Source of the DNA: Clostridium sp. DSM 17811
Lineage (GTDB): Bacteria > Bacillota > Clostridia > Clostridiales > Clostridiaceae
Reading direction: 5' to 3'
Length of the DNA: 64,000 nucleotides
NCBI RefSeq assembly: GCF_018861905.1
Contig: NZ_JAHLDU010000005.1
Location: forward strand, 124,001-188,000
The position numbers and the translations under genes are program-made. Below the pieces are notes generated by a model. It had not been told where the DNA came from and ran no database searches. It saw nothing but the letters and a program-made list of their open reading frames with translations. Positions 32,702 through 42,239 of the stretch are shown piece by piece. Within the stretch, counting starts at the first letter, position 1; the number at the start of each line of letters is the position of its first letter.

Positions 32702-34569
32702 GTGCAAACAATAAAGAAAATAAATCAGCAGGTGGAATAGGAGACTCAGACGGCCCAATGGGATCGCTTGCGAGTCCTAAAGCTAAAGCCAAAGATTTCA
32801 AAGGGACGCTTAAAAGACTTTTAGGTTATTTAAAGCCACAAAGAACTAATTTTATTCTAGTATTTATATTTGCGATCATCAGTACTATTTTTACAATAGT
32901 AGGACCTAAGATTTCAGCAAAAGCGATAGACAAATTGGTTGAGGGTATAACAAACGTAAATGGCGTTAATATAGATTTCACATATATAAAAAATATTATC
33001 CTTATATTAATTGTATTGTATTTAATAAGTACAGTTTTCGGCTTCCTTCAACAATATATTATGTCCGGAGTTGCGCAGAAAACTGTTTACAATATGCGTC
33101 TTGAGGTTGAGGATAAGTTATCAAGGTTACCTCTTAAATTCTTTGATGCAAGAACTCACGGCGAGATATTAAGTCGTGTAACAAATGATGTTGATAATAT
33201 ATCAACAACGCTTCAACAAAGTCTTACACAACTTATTACGTCTATTGTTACGATAATTGGTATTATCGTTATGATGCTTACAATAAGCCCAATAATGACA
33301 CTAGTTGTAATTTTAACATTGCCATTATATATTGGTGTGACAGCATTAGTCGCAAAAAGGTCTCAAAAATATTTTGCAGCGCAGCAAAAAGAAATTGGAG
33401 AACTTAATGGTCATGTTGAAGAGATGTACACTGGCCACAAAATCGTTAAATCTTTTGGACATGAGAAAGATTCAATTGAAGAATTTGAAAACATAAATGA
33501 TAAGTTATATGACGCGGGCTGGAAAGCTCAGTTCATATCTGGGATAATAATGCCTATTATGAAATTCGTTGGTAATATAGGTTATGTAGTAGTTTGTGTT
33601 GTTGGTGGACTTTTAGCAACACAGGGTAAAGTCACTATTGGTAATATTCAAGCCTTTATCCAATACTCTAATCAGTTTACACAACCAATAGTTCAAACTG
33701 CTAATATTGCTAATATCATCCAATCAACAGTAGCTTCAGCTGAGCGTATTTTTGAATTGTTGGATGAGGTTGAAGAACTTGAAGAAACTTCTGCGACTAA
33801 AGTAATTAAGCTTCCTAAGGGAGAAGTTAAGTTCGAACATGTTGATTTTAGTTATAATTCAGAAAAATCACTTATAAAAGATATGAATATTGATGTAAAG
33901 AGGGGACATACAATTGCAATTGTTGGACCAACTGGTGCTGGTAAGACTACGCTTGTTAACTTGCTTATGAGGTTCTATGAAATTGATGCTGGTAAAATTT
34001 CAATAGATGGAGTTGATATAAGAGATATAAAACGTGGAAATCTACGTAATATGTTTGGTATGGTACTTCAAGATACTTGGCTATTTAATGGTACTATAAT
34101 GGAAAATATTGCTTATGGTAGAGTTGGCTCAACAGATGAGGAAGCTATGCAGGCAGCAAGAGCGGCTCATGCACATCACTTTATTAAGACTCTTCCTGAT
34201 GGATATAATACAATACTAAATGAAGAAGCATCAAATATATCACAGGGCCAAAAACAACTTCTCACTATAGCTAGGGCAATACTTGCAAATCCAACTATTA
34301 TGATACTTGACGAAGCCACAAGTAGTGTCGACTCAAGAACAGAAGTTTATATACAAAGGGCTATGACAGAACTTATGCAAAATAGAACAAGTTTTGTAAT
34401 TGCACATAGACTTTCTACAATTAAAGATGCAGAGTTAATTTTAGTTATGGATAAAGGAAGTATTATTGAAATGGGTAACCATAATGAGCTTATTGCTAAA
34501 AATGGATTCTATGCAGATCTTTATAATAGTCAGTTTTCTGGGGCAAACTTAGATAATGACGTAGTATAA
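32698..34569 (+). CDS. ABC exporter half-transporter B (canonical ATPase)
   Basis: This 623-residue half-transporter has an extra hydrophilic N-terminal tail rich in Lys, Gly and Ser (about 40 residues), then six helices and an ATPase with Walker A GPTGAGKTT, signature NISQGQKQ, Walker B MILDEATSSVD with the catalytic Glu. Its start overlaps the partner by 4 nt. Together they form a heterodimeric type IV exporter. The tail is longer than usual and may be regulatory. The pair directly follows a glycosyltransferase gene. Confidence 0.93.
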   Translation: MSANNKENKSAGGIGDSDGPMGSLASPKAKAKDFKGTLKRLLGYLKPQRTNFILVFIFAIISTIFTIVGPKISAKAIDKLVEGITNVNGVNIDFTYIKNIILILIVLYLISTVFGFLQQYIMSGVAQKTVYNMRLEVEDKLSRLPLKFFDARTHGEILSRVTNDVDNISTTLQQSLTQLITSIVTIIGIIVMMLTISPIMTLVVILTLPLYIGVTALVAKRSQKYFAAQQKEIGELNGHVEEMYTGHKIVKSFGHEKDSIEEFENINDKLYDAGWKAQFISGIIMPIMKFVGNIGYVVVCVVGGLLATQGKVTIGNIQAFIQYSNQFTQPIVQTANIANIIQSTVASAERIFELLDEVEELEETSATKVIKLPKGEVKFEHVDFSYNSEKSLIKDMNIDVKRGHTIAIVGPTGAGKTTLVNLLMRFYEIDAGKISIDGVDIRDIKRGNLRNMFGMVLQDTWLFNGTIMENIAYGRVGSTDEEAMQAARAAHAHHFIKTLPDGYNTILNEEASNISQGQKQLLTIARAILANPTIMILDEATSSVDSRTEVYIQRAMTELMQNRTSFVIAHRLSTIKDAELILVMDKGSIIEMGNHNELIAKNGFYADLYNSQFSGANLDNDVV

Positions 34570-34650
34570 AATCTTCATTTTAACTTATTATATATTTATC
34601 AGCTAAAGAAAAACTTAAAAATATTATAAATAAAGTGAGGGATAAATATT

Positions 34651-35469
34651 ATGAAAGATGTATGTGTAATTACTGGTGGCGGAAGCGGAATGGGATTTGC
34701 GGCGGCTAAACTGGCGGGAAAAGATCATTATATAATTATTTCAGGAAGAACTATTGAAAAATTACAATCAGCACTTAATGAGTTAAAAGCAGAAGGAATT
34801 GAGGCAGAAGCTTTTGCTTGTGATGTATCAGATTTTGAATCGGTTACAAAATTGGCTGATCGTGCAGGTGAAGTTGGAAAAATAGTTGCGGTCATTCATT
34901 CAGCGGGGTTATCACCACATATGGGTGATGCACAAAAGATTATGGAAGTTAATGCACTTGGAACTATTAATGTGAATGAGGTTTTTAGTGCTAAAATGGG
35001 AAAAGAAACTTGTATTCTGGATGTTGCATCTACTTCGGCATATATGTTGCCGGATGAGTCTTTACCTGTATCGGATTATGAAATAAGTTTTACAGATAAA
35101 GAGCAATTTATAAAAAAGATGGTAGAATCAGTAAAGCATTTTCCAGAACATATGCATGCAAGCATTGCATATCCCATATCTAAAAATTTTGTAATCTGGT
35201 ATGCAAAAAAATGTGCAGCGCTATATGGAGATAAAGGAATCCGTGTAGTATCAGTGTCTCCAGGAAATATAGAAACACCGATGGGGAAATTAGAATCTGA
35301 AGGAGCAGATAAATTAACAAAATTGTGTGCAATTAAAAGATTTGGCTATGCCAAGGAAGTTGCATATCTAATTAATTCTTGTATTGATAAAAGAAATGGA
35401 TTTTTAACGGGTACGGACATACTTTGCGATGGAGGACTAATATCTGGTATGAAATCAATGAAAAAGTAA
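34651..35469 (+). CDS. Short-chain dehydrogenase/reductase 1
   Basis: This 272-residue SDR has the nucleotide motif TGGGSGMGFAAA, a modified NAG region (HSAGLSPHMGDAQ) and the active-site region AYPISKNFVIWYAKK with Tyr and Lys separated as YPISK. The catalytic Ser lies in STSAYML. An insertion of about 35 residues between catalytic Ser and Tyr (SLPVSDYEISFTDKEQFIKK) is longer than usual and could shape the substrate pocket. The end GTDILCDGGLISG is typical. It is 81 nt after the ABC genes and 53 nt before a second SDR. Confidence 0.88.
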   Translation: MKDVCVITGGGSGMGFAAAKLAGKDHYIIISGRTIEKLQSALNELKAEGIEAEAFACDVSDFESVTKLADRAGEVGKIVAVIHSAGLSPHMGDAQKIMEVNALGTINVNEVFSAKMGKETCILDVASTSAYMLPDESLPVSDYEISFTDKEQFIKKMVESVKHFPEHMHASIAYPISKNFVIWYAKKCAALYGDKGIRVVSVSPGNIETPMGKLESEGADKLTKLCAIKRFGYAKEVAYLINSCIDKRNGFLTGTDILCDGGLISGMKSMKK

Positions 35470-35522
35470 CAACATTCTGCAAATAACTAAGACCTTATAC
35501 AAATATTAAAGGAGGAATAATA

Positions 35523-36281
35523 ATGAAACTTAATGAAAGAATTGCAATAGTAACAGGGGCTGCGTCAGGGATGGGAAGGTCGATTGCCATTCTATATGCT
35601 AAGGAAGGAGCGAAAGTGGTAGTATCAGACATTGACTTGGAAGGTGCAAAAGCAACAGTAGCTGAGATTGAAACAAATGGTGGATCTGCTATGGCGGTAT
35701 TAACCAATGTAACCAAAGAAGAAGACATACAAAACTTAATTGATACTACCGTTAAAGTTTATGGCACAGTTGATATACTAGTCAATAATGCAGGTATAAT
35801 GGACAATATGGCTGCAGCTGGGGATGTTACAGATGAACTATGGGATAGGGTATTTGCAGTTAATACTACTTCAGTGATGAGAGCTACTAGAAAAGTGTTG
35901 CCGATATTTTTGACTAAAGGAGCTGGGGTAATCATCAATATAGCTTCAGTAGGTGGCCTTCGTGGTAGTACAGCTGGTGCTGCATATACAGCTTCCAAAC
36001 ATGCAGTGGTAGGCTTTACCAAGAATACAGGATTCCAATATGCAAAGGAAGGAATCCGATGCAACGCCATAGCTCCAGGCCCCATAAAGACCAATATCAG
36101 TGCATCTATGGGAAATGTTAATCAGCGGGGTGCAGCAATATGTAATACTGGAATGAGTCTGATTCAAAGGCTCGGTGAGCCGGAAGAAATAGCCGGAGCA
36201 GCGCTTTTCCTAGCAACAGACGATTCCAGTTTTGTTAATGGTACGGTCTTGACTGTTGATGGCGGTTGGACTGCTTATTAA
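35523..36281 (+). CDS. Short-chain dehydrogenase/reductase 2
   Basis: This 252-residue classical SDR has TGAASGMGRSIA, NNAGIMDN, the catalytic Ser in NIASVGG, YTASKHAV (Tyr, Lys), and C-terminal NGTVLTVDGGW. Asp36-type residue VVVSDIDLEG suggests NAD(H) preference. AAGGAGG precedes the start. It is a separate branch from the SDR at 34651. Function is not deducible; a tailoring role in the same product pathway as the glycosyltransferase is an inference from position. It is the last gene before the IS-bounded block. Confidence 0.9.
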   Translation: MKLNERIAIVTGAASGMGRSIAILYAKEGAKVVVSDIDLEGAKATVAEIETNGGSAMAVLTNVTKEEDIQNLIDTTVKVYGTVDILVNNAGIMDNMAAAGDVTDELWDRVFAVNTTSVMRATRKVLPIFLTKGAGVIINIASVGGLRGSTAGAAYTASKHAVVGFTKNTGFQYAKEGIRCNAIAPGPIKTNISASMGNVNQRGAAICNTGMSLIQRLGEPEEIAGAALFLATDDSSFVNGTVLTVDGGWTAY

Positions 36282-36310
36282 AATTGTTTTATGATTTTTC
36301 TTGAAAAAAA

Positions 36311-36329
36311 GAGTTACCTTTTCTAATGA
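36311..36329. other. Left half of a split terminator hairpin
   Basis: GAGTTACCTTTTCTAATGA follows an A-run after the SDR genes. Its complement, with few changes, is at 43490-43507. Between the halves lies the whole IS-bounded block. A complete relative of this hairpin is at 28448. Confidence 0.6.
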
Positions 36330-36378
36330 TAAAGTGGACTCTGTGTCAAAGACATTTTAAAAAAAGAGACTTAAATAA

Positions 36379-36418
36379 AATACCCTCCTGTCATAAATAT
36401 GCTGTGAGGGTATTTTTC
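36379..36418. terminator. Hairpin near the IS 3' end
   Basis: AATACCCTC (36379-36387) pairs with GAGGGTATT (36406-36414) and continues into TTTTTC; inner bases CTGT/GCTG pair partly. It would stop transcripts coming from the SDR side. Confidence 0.65.
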
Positions 36419-36423
36419 TATAT

Positions 36424-36818
36424 GTTTATGGGATATTCAACGGGTCTTAAGTAAGTTACGTATTGATTTGGTGATAATTTTGCTAGTCCCATTGATAATG
36501 GTCATTGTTGTAATAATCCATATAATCATCAATCACAAGCTTTAAATCTAAGATACTATAGAATCTTTCAAGATGTATTTCATCCTTCATATGTTCAAAG
36601 AATGATTCCTGTGGAGCATTGTCCCAACAGTAGCCTCGCCTAGACATAGACTGGCGTAGTTTCTTGTCTTTTAAAAGCTGTCGAAAAGATATGCTTGTAG
36701 CCATGATTGTAGAAAAGGTAGTTATATCGGTGAGAAGTATCATACCAGGACCATGTTCTTGGAACTCTCGGGTTACCAGCTTTTCAGAAACATTGCTGGT
36801 TTTCATGGCTTTTGCCAT
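36424..36818 (-). pseudogene. IS3-family transposase orfB remnant
   Basis: The minus-strand frame includes GMILLTDITTF (first catalytic Asp), then jumps by deletion to LRQSMSRRGYCWDNAPQESF with second Asp and FFEHMKDEIHLE with catalytic Glu, and YYNNDHYQWD. A one-base loss after QWD shifts the frame; the last part (LAKLSPNQYV..LRPVEYP) continues in another frame. The DDE order is normal for the family but the enzyme is not functional. Confidence 0.85.
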
Positions 36819-37089
36819 ACGTCGATATGGATTTGCCTTTCATATTGGACATATTAGCCTGTATTTGTCCATAAAGCGCTGTATTTTTTTGCGGTTCATT
36901 CTAATTCATTGATTCAGAAGGTGACGCCCCGAGTTATTTTTTCTTATGTCTTCAAAGCATTCCGGCCTTAACTCACAACGTTTCAGTCGGGTTACAATGC
37001 TGACTCTTCGTTTTCTTCCAAGTATAAGATGATCAGGACCCATATCATCTAAAATTTGCACTGGCAGTTTTCCACCAAGATATTATTCC

Positions 37090-37206
37090 TCAAATTCTTC
37101 TTTGAATTTTTTTTGTATAAGTAATTGATTTCGCGCTTACCTTCCGGACATATGTATTCTTCAGAAGTTCACTCTGTTGTTCTTCAGTATAATAAGTTCT
37201 CTCCAT
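37090..37206 (-). pseudogene. IS3-family orfA remnant
   Basis: The start MERTYYTEEQQSELLKNTYV with VSAKSITYTKK matches the helix-turn-helix orfA of IS150-group elements but ends after 38 codons; intact orfA proteins are well over 100 residues. A related piece (TEEQQSELRTNIQNVSANSI) is present in the relic at 43259. Confidence 0.7.
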
Positions 37207-37338
37207 AGCAGCACTCTCATAACTTGATGTACTAAGTATAACAAAAAAGACCCTGTAAAATAGCGTCAGTTAATTTATTTGAGACAAGTATGTCTCTTTC
37301 TTTAAACTGTCTACCTTATAGGGCCATTTTAATTTATA

Positions 37339-37437
37339 GATGCTGTTTCTTTTGGTAAAAATATTATATTTAATAAACTAAATGTAGAAAAATATGGATT
37401 ATACATGAAGGCTGCGTATACTTTGGAGGATTACTAA
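37339..37437 (+). pseudogene. 3' remnant of an unknown gene next to the IS
   Basis: Directly right of the IS end an open frame without a start reads DAVSFGKNIIFNKLNVEKYG, then LYMKAAYTLEDY and TAA. It looks like the tail of a gene cut by the IS. I do not recognise it. Confidence 0.4.
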
Positions 37438-37451
37438 TTATTTATTTTATC

Positions 37452-38210
37452 TTACAGTGGAAGGTCTTTCTTACAGAACCATGAGCTGCCTATTACATAT
37501 GAAGCTACTGCAATTCCAATAGGGAATATCATTTTAAAAATCCAGTCATTCACTCCGTATAACACTGACTTATAATCATAGAATGAACAAATTGTGAGGT
37601 ATTTGAAATTCTCTAAGCCACCTATGCCAAGATTACCAAACATTGATAGCATATTTGCAAGAACCATAACTCCAATAAATGTTCCACTAAATCCAATAGA
37701 ATACTTTGATGCGTTAAATATGCCTGAAAATAGGAAGCAGACACTTGCCATTGCAATGCATACCATAAGTGCTGAAATATTCACCTGCAAAATCATTGTG
37801 TTTGTAAGGTTTCCAGTTAATTGTTTGTAGCCTAGTTTTGCGAGTGCAATTGGGGTAACATTATTTACTATTAAATGTCCAACTGTTTGAACTGCAAACA
37901 TAGCAACAAGCGAACCAGTCAAATAAATTATCTGAGTAAATACTACAGTGCAGCGCCTTGTTGGTGTTGATAGTACATATGCCATGGAGCCACTGTCCAC
38001 CTGGCTGGCTAACAATTTGTTAGCTGTAACCAGTACATAGATTCCAGGCAGGATTGTGGTCATCATTCCATAAAAAATGACAAATAACATGGACTGCGTC
38101 ATTTCCATGCCTGCAAACTGAACACATAACAATGTCATAACCAATGTCATTGCTCCCCATATTACTGAATTTGATTTAACTGTTTGTTTAAATAAAGGAA
38201 AACTAAACAT
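37452..38210 (-). CDS. ABC-2-type transporter permease
   Basis: This 252-residue protein has about six hydrophobic segments and the ABC-2 arrangement: TVKSNSVIWGAMTLVMTLLC start, a loop LLASQVDSGSMAYVLSTPTRR (typical after helix 2), long helices, and a C-terminal ASYVIGSSWFCKKDLPL. It would form a heteromeric exporter with the two ATPases at 38203 and 39098. Its start overlaps the preceding gene by 8 nt. The gene order ATPase-ATPase-permease is read leftwards, divergent from the two-component genes at 40220. Confidence 0.88.
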   Translation of the reverse strand: MFSFPLFKQTVKSNSVIWGAMTLVMTLLCVQFAGMEMTQSMLFVIFYGMMTTILPGIYVLVTANKLLASQVDSGSMAYVLSTPTRRCTVVFTQIIYLTGSLVAMFAVQTVGHLIVNNVTPIALAKLGYKQLTGNLTNTMILQVNISALMVCIAMASVCFLFSGIFNASKYSIGFSGTFIGVMVLANMLSMFGNLGIGGLENFKYLTICSFYDYKSVLYGVNDWIFKMIFPIGIAVASYVIGSSWFCKKDLPL

Positions 38211-39114
38211 ATTTCTGTACCTCCTGTTTTTCTATAATGTTTGTGTAATACCATTCCAATGTATATGGCTGATAATTAATATATCTAATGTTATAAGGTT
38301 GCAAACTCTTAAAAAGTCTGTTCATTTGTGTATCATTTATTTTGATTACCAGATGATTGTAATTTTCATTTTGAGTTAAAATCTCATAATTGCATTTTAA
38401 GAACTGTTGGTATTCTTTTGGGACAGCAAACCCAATTTTATATTGCTTATCCATATTTTCCTCATACTGTGCACGATCTACGATATTAATCATTTTGCCA
38501 TTATGTATAAATGCAACTCTGTCACAAGTATCTTCTAATTCTTTAAATATGTGACTACTTAAAAAAATGGTTTTGCCTTTTTTCTTCTGTTCCAGAATTA
38601 ATTCAATTAATTTATCACGCATCATGGGATCCAATCCTGTCGACGGTTCATCCATAATTAGAATATCCGGCTGCGACATAAATGCTGCAACAATTGCAGT
38701 TTTCTGCTTCATTCCTTTACTCATTCTTTTTAAACTGGCATCTGAATCAAGCTTAAACATATCAATCAGTTTGTTCATATATGACAAATCTTTGATTCCT
38801 AAAAAATCAGCCTGGATTTTTAGAAAATCAGTTCCGGTTCCAACATCGGGAAAATCAATCTGTCCGGGAATATATCCTACGGACTTTTTAATTTCATAGG
38901 CGTCTTTCCAGCTGTCATTTCCATTGATAGTAATTTTACCATTCTGTGGTTTTATAAAACCCATCATATTTCTTATTGTTGTAGTTTTTCCACTCCCATT
39001 AGTCCCCACGAGACCAAACACTTCGCCACGCTTTATATCAAATGAAAAATCAAATATTCCTCGCCCATGTCCATAATCCTTGGTAAGATTACTGATGTTA
39101 ATGATTTTTTCCAT
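38203..39114 (-). CDS. ABC transporter ATP-binding protein 2
   Basis: This 303-residue ATPase has Walker A GTNGSGKTT, signature RMSKGMKQKTAI, Walker B ILIMDEPSTGLD, and a C-terminal domain of about 90 residues. It shares the start NLTKDYGHGRGIFDFSF with the adjacent ATPase (NLTKDYGHGRGIYDVTF), so the two are tandem duplicates that diverged. It overlaps the upstream ATPase gene by 17 nt and the permease by 8 nt. Confidence 0.92.
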   Translation of the reverse strand: MEKIINISNLTKDYGHGRGIFDFSFDIKRGEVFGLVGTNGSGKTTTIRNMMGFIKPQNGKITINGNDSWKDAYEIKKSVGYIPGQIDFPDVGTGTDFLKIQADFLGIKDLSYMNKLIDMFKLDSDASLKRMSKGMKQKTAIVAAFMSQPDILIMDEPSTGLDPMMRDKLIELILEQKKKGKTIFLSSHIFKELEDTCDRVAFIHNGKMINIVDRAQYEENMDKQYKIGFAVPKEYQQFLKCNYEILTQNENYNHLVIKINDTQMNRLFKSLQPYNIRYINYQPYTLEWYYTNIIEKQEVQKYV

Positions 39115-40024
39115 TAGTCACACCTCCAAACTTCTTATCACTCTTATAAAAATGCATGAAATATTCTTCTAATGTTACTGGATTTTCCACAAAAAATTTC
39201 ACATTATAACTTACTATAACAGCGAGAAACTTATTCACGTCTGCATCTTCCATAACAATTTCTACTTTTAGTTGCTTCTCATTCATGCTTTCAAATTCAA
39301 ACTTTTCATTCAGGAATCTTTTATAATCTTCCTTTCCTATAAATGTAATCTCTACAATTTTACGCAAGCCATGTTTTACCTCAGCTGCATCAACAACAGA
39401 AACTATTCTTCCATCCTTTATAATTGCAATTCTGTCGCAAAGTGCCTCTACTTCAGCAAACATATGACTCGAAAGTAAAATCGTTTTTCCTCTTTTCTTT
39501 TCATCTTTAATAAACTCTATGAATTTCTCCTGCATAACTGGATCTAGTCCACTAGTTGGTTCATCAAGCAGAAGTATTTCAGGGTCATTCATAAATGCTG
39601 CAATTACTGCAAGCTTTCTTTTTTCACCAATACTCATTCGCTTAACATTTTGCTGTAGATCTATTTCAAATATTTCGGAAAGTTTTATTACTCCTTCCTG
39701 ATTCTTGGCTTTTCTTAGTCCCTGCATCATATCTATAAATCCATTTCCATTCAATCCTTCTGGAAGTTCTACCTCCCCGGGAAGATATCCTACACTTTTC
39801 AGAATCTTTGCATAATCTTTTCTACAATCCATTCCTAATATTTTCGCATATCCTTTTTGTGGTGCTGCAAAACCCATAAGATGTCTAATCGTTGTTGACT
39901 TCCCTGCGCCATTTGGTCCAAGGAACCCTAGTGTTTCACCTTTATTTACTTCAAAGGTCACATCATAGATTCCACGTCCGTGACCATAATCTTTCGTCAA
40001 ATTATTAACTTCAATCACTGCCAT
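39098..40024 (-). CDS. ABC transporter ATP-binding protein 1
   Basis: This 308-residue ATPase has Walker A GPNGAGKST, signature RMSIGEKRKLAV, Walker B ILLLDEPTSGLD and a His-switch in LLSSHMFAE. A C-terminal domain of about 90 residues follows. It is first in the ABC operon, with AGGGAGG 7 nt before the start on the minus strand, and a TATAAT at 40060-40055. It is divergent from a two-component system, which is the usual way such exporters of peptides or antibiotics are controlled. Confidence 0.92.
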   Translation of the reverse strand: MAVIEVNNLTKDYGHGRGIYDVTFEVNKGETLGFLGPNGAGKSTTIRHLMGFAAPQKGYAKILGMDCRKDYAKILKSVGYLPGEVELPEGLNGNGFIDMMQGLRKAKNQEGVIKLSEIFEIDLQQNVKRMSIGEKRKLAVIAAFMNDPEILLLDEPTSGLDPVMQEKFIEFIKDEKKRGKTILLSSHMFAEVEALCDRIAIIKDGRIVSVVDAAEVKHGLRKIVEITFIGKEDYKRFLNEKFEFESMNEKQLKVEIVMEDADVNKFLAVIVSYNVKFFVENPVTLEEYFMHFYKSDKKFGGVTNGKNH

Positions 40025-40219
40025 TTCTTTTCCTCCCTTGTTGTCTATAATTGTATTATACTTATCTAAAGTAACATGAACGTAAACAATTTTTATTTAT
40101 TCCTGGTATATGTTAAAATGATTTACATACTTCATATATAATTTCAAATAATCTCAAAATAATAATAATAATCAATATAAACAAATTGATACAAAAAAAC
40201 ACATGAAAGGAGGACATTC

Positions 40220-40894
40220 GTGGCAATAATTTTAATTGCAGAAGATGAAAAAAATTTACAAGTACTATTGGATGAACGTCTAAAACACTATTATACAATT
40301 ATTCTTGCTAATGATGGAATTGAGGCAATGGATATTCTATTATCCAGACATATTGATCTTTTAATCGCAGATGTGATGATGCCGAAAATGGATGGATTCC
40401 AATTATTAAATGGAATCAGACAGGATGGCATGAAACTTCCAGTCTTGATACTGACTGCAAAACAATCTTTTTCAGATAAACAAACTGGTTTTACATTTGG
40501 AACGGATGATTATATGACAAAGCCCGTTAATTTTGATGAACTTCATTGGCGTATTGATGCCCTGCTTAGAAGAGCTAATATAGCATCACAGCGCATTATC
40601 CGCATTGGTGATGTTACGCTTAACGAAGCTAATTATACAATTTCAAAAAACAGTATGACTATAGAACTGCCTCCAAAAGAATTTGACTTAATATATAAAT
40701 TTCTTTCCTATCCTGGCATGATATTCACAAAAGCCCAACTTCTAAATGAAATATGGGGCTATGATTCAGAGAGTAGTGAAGATACAGTAAAGACTCATGT
40801 AAGTCGTCTACGCAATAAGCTTGTAGAATTTCAGGAATTTCAAATAGTAACAATTAAGGGACTTGGTTACAAAGGTATTATTATAGATAATTAA
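40220..40894 (+). CDS. OmpR-family response regulator (ABC-2 module)
   Basis: This 224-residue regulator starts with GTG at 40220, with AGGAGG 9 nt upstream. Receiver: AEDEKNL, phosphoacceptor Asp in DLLIADVMMPKMDG, Lys in DDYMTKPVNF. Winged helix: IELPPKEFDLIYKFLSYPGMIFTKAQLLNEIWG and TVKTHVSRLRNKL. Related to the regulator at 25768 (same order, about half of visible residues shared). It probably controls the divergent ABC genes through the 195-bp intergenic region. Confidence 0.93.
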   Translation: MAIILIAEDEKNLQVLLDERLKHYYTIILANDGIEAMDILLSRHIDLLIADVMMPKMDGFQLLNGIRQDGMKLPVLILTAKQSFSDKQTGFTFGTDDYMTKPVNFDELHWRIDALLRRANIASQRIIRIGDVTLNEANYTISKNSMTIELPPKEFDLIYKFLSYPGMIFTKAQLLNEIWGYDSESSEDTVKTHVSRLRNKLVEFQEFQIVTIKGLGYKGIIIDN

Positions 40895-40911
40895 GAAGGG
40901 AGACCCCTGCT

Positions 40912-41961
40912 ATGAAGAAGTCTAAAAAAAAATTAAAATCTAATTTAGGATTACTTGGATGGATGAGGATAGAATGCATGGTTGTGGTTATCGGTTCTAT
41001 CCTAATATACGAATTAACCGATTTTATTACTAACTACGTTCTATATAAAAATTATGACTATAAACCTATTTCAGGAATTGGAATGTTTTTTCCGATGAGT
41101 ATTCTCGTATATGCTATTACCACGGCTTTTTCCAGAACACTCTATCATCATATTTCTGAGTTAACGAATGGAATATCTAAGATTGCGAAAGGCGAATTTA
41201 ACGTCAAATTGAACGAGAGTAGTGGTGGCCCATTAAAAGAAGTCTACCATAACTTTAATATCATGTGTGATGAACTAAACAGCATTGATACATTAAGGAA
41301 TGATTTTGCAAATGAATTTTCACATGAATTTAGGACTCCTATTGCCTCCATTAATGGATTCTCCAATCTATTATTAGATGGAAACTGCTCACAAGAACAA
41401 GTAACAAAATATCTGTCCATAATTGCATCAGAGAGTGAACGGCTTGTTGCGCTTACACAAAGTCAGTTATTATTATCAAAACTTGATTCCCAAAATATTG
41501 TGATTAACAAAACTAGTTATTATTTGGATGAACAGATTCGTCAATGCGCTATTATGTTGGTTTCTGAGTGGGAAAAAAAGAAACTTGAAGTTTCTTTTGA
41601 ATTGCCTAAAATTCCATTCTTTGGAAATGCTGACATGATGAATCATTTATGGATTAATCTATTAACTAATGCAATAAAATACACTCCTGAAAATGGAGAG
41701 ATATTTATTCAATCTCGGTCAAATGATAGCGAGATTGAAATTTCGATTAGTGATACTGGCATAGGAATGACAGATGAACAAATTGAACAAATTTTTAAAA
41801 AATATTACCAAGTGGAAAACAGTATATCCGTAAGCGGTCTCGGTCTTGGACTACCAATTGTAAAACGAATCATTATGCTTAACAACGGACAGCTTAAGGT
41901 AACTAGTACTCCTGGTGAAGGGAGTACCTTTACTGTTGTTCTTCCGCTTGAAAACGCATAG
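40912..41961 (+). CDS. Sensor histidine kinase (ABC-2 module)
   Basis: This 349-residue kinase has two membrane segments (about 16-36 and 58-78) with a short loop, HAMP, phospho-acceptor motif FANEFSHEFRTPIASINGF, and ATPase boxes NLLTNAIKYT, SDTGIGM and GLGLGLPIVKR. The small outside loop and the adjacent exporter suggest an envelope-stress or peptide-antibiotic sensor. RBS AAGGGAG precedes the start. It is 17 nt behind the regulator gene. Confidence 0.93.
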   Translation: MKKSKKKLKSNLGLLGWMRIECMVVVIGSILIYELTDFITNYVLYKNYDYKPISGIGMFFPMSILVYAITTAFSRTLYHHISELTNGISKIAKGEFNVKLNESSGGPLKEVYHNFNIMCDELNSIDTLRNDFANEFSHEFRTPIASINGFSNLLLDGNCSQEQVTKYLSIIASESERLVALTQSQLLLSKLDSQNIVINKTSYYLDEQIRQCAIMLVSEWEKKKLEVSFELPKIPFFGNADMMNHLWINLLTNAIKYTPENGEIFIQSRSNDSEIEISISDTGIGMTDEQIEQIFKKYYQVENSISVSGLGLGLPIVKRIIMLNNGQLKVTSTPGEGSTFTVVLPLENA

Positions 41962-42239
41962 TAATTCCTAGAAACATCCAGTTAAACAATATATGTTTGA
42001 CTGAGTAATTCTATCTGTAGTGATTAGCTTTTCTCAATAAATAAAAAAGTTTTAAAGGGGATCCTTTATCTGCATTTTATAAAAAAAATGAAATTACAAC
42101 ATGTATATTAAACACTATGAAGATTTACAAGATGATATTTATTTTGTATCATTTTGGCAATTAGATTAAAAAGCAAATGCTTGTGAAATTATGAGAAGTA
42201 TATATTATTTGTGAGCAACTTGGAAAAAGGAGTACAGGA

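Larger units (their letters stand above)
36330..37331 (-). mobile_element. IS3-type (IS150-group) insertion sequence, decayed copy 1
   Basis: The element is read on the minus strand. The right end (TAAAATGGCCCTATAAGG on the minus strand, 37331 leftwards) and the left end (TAAAGTGGACTCTGTGTC, 36330) are imperfect inverted repeats that also share AGACA and TTT further in. Inside are remains of orfA (37090-37206) and orfB (36424-36818), both damaged. About 1.0 kb, shorter than an intact two-orf IS3 element, so internal sequence is lost. The inverted terminator-like repeat at 36379-36414 lies near its 3' end. Confidence 0.75.
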
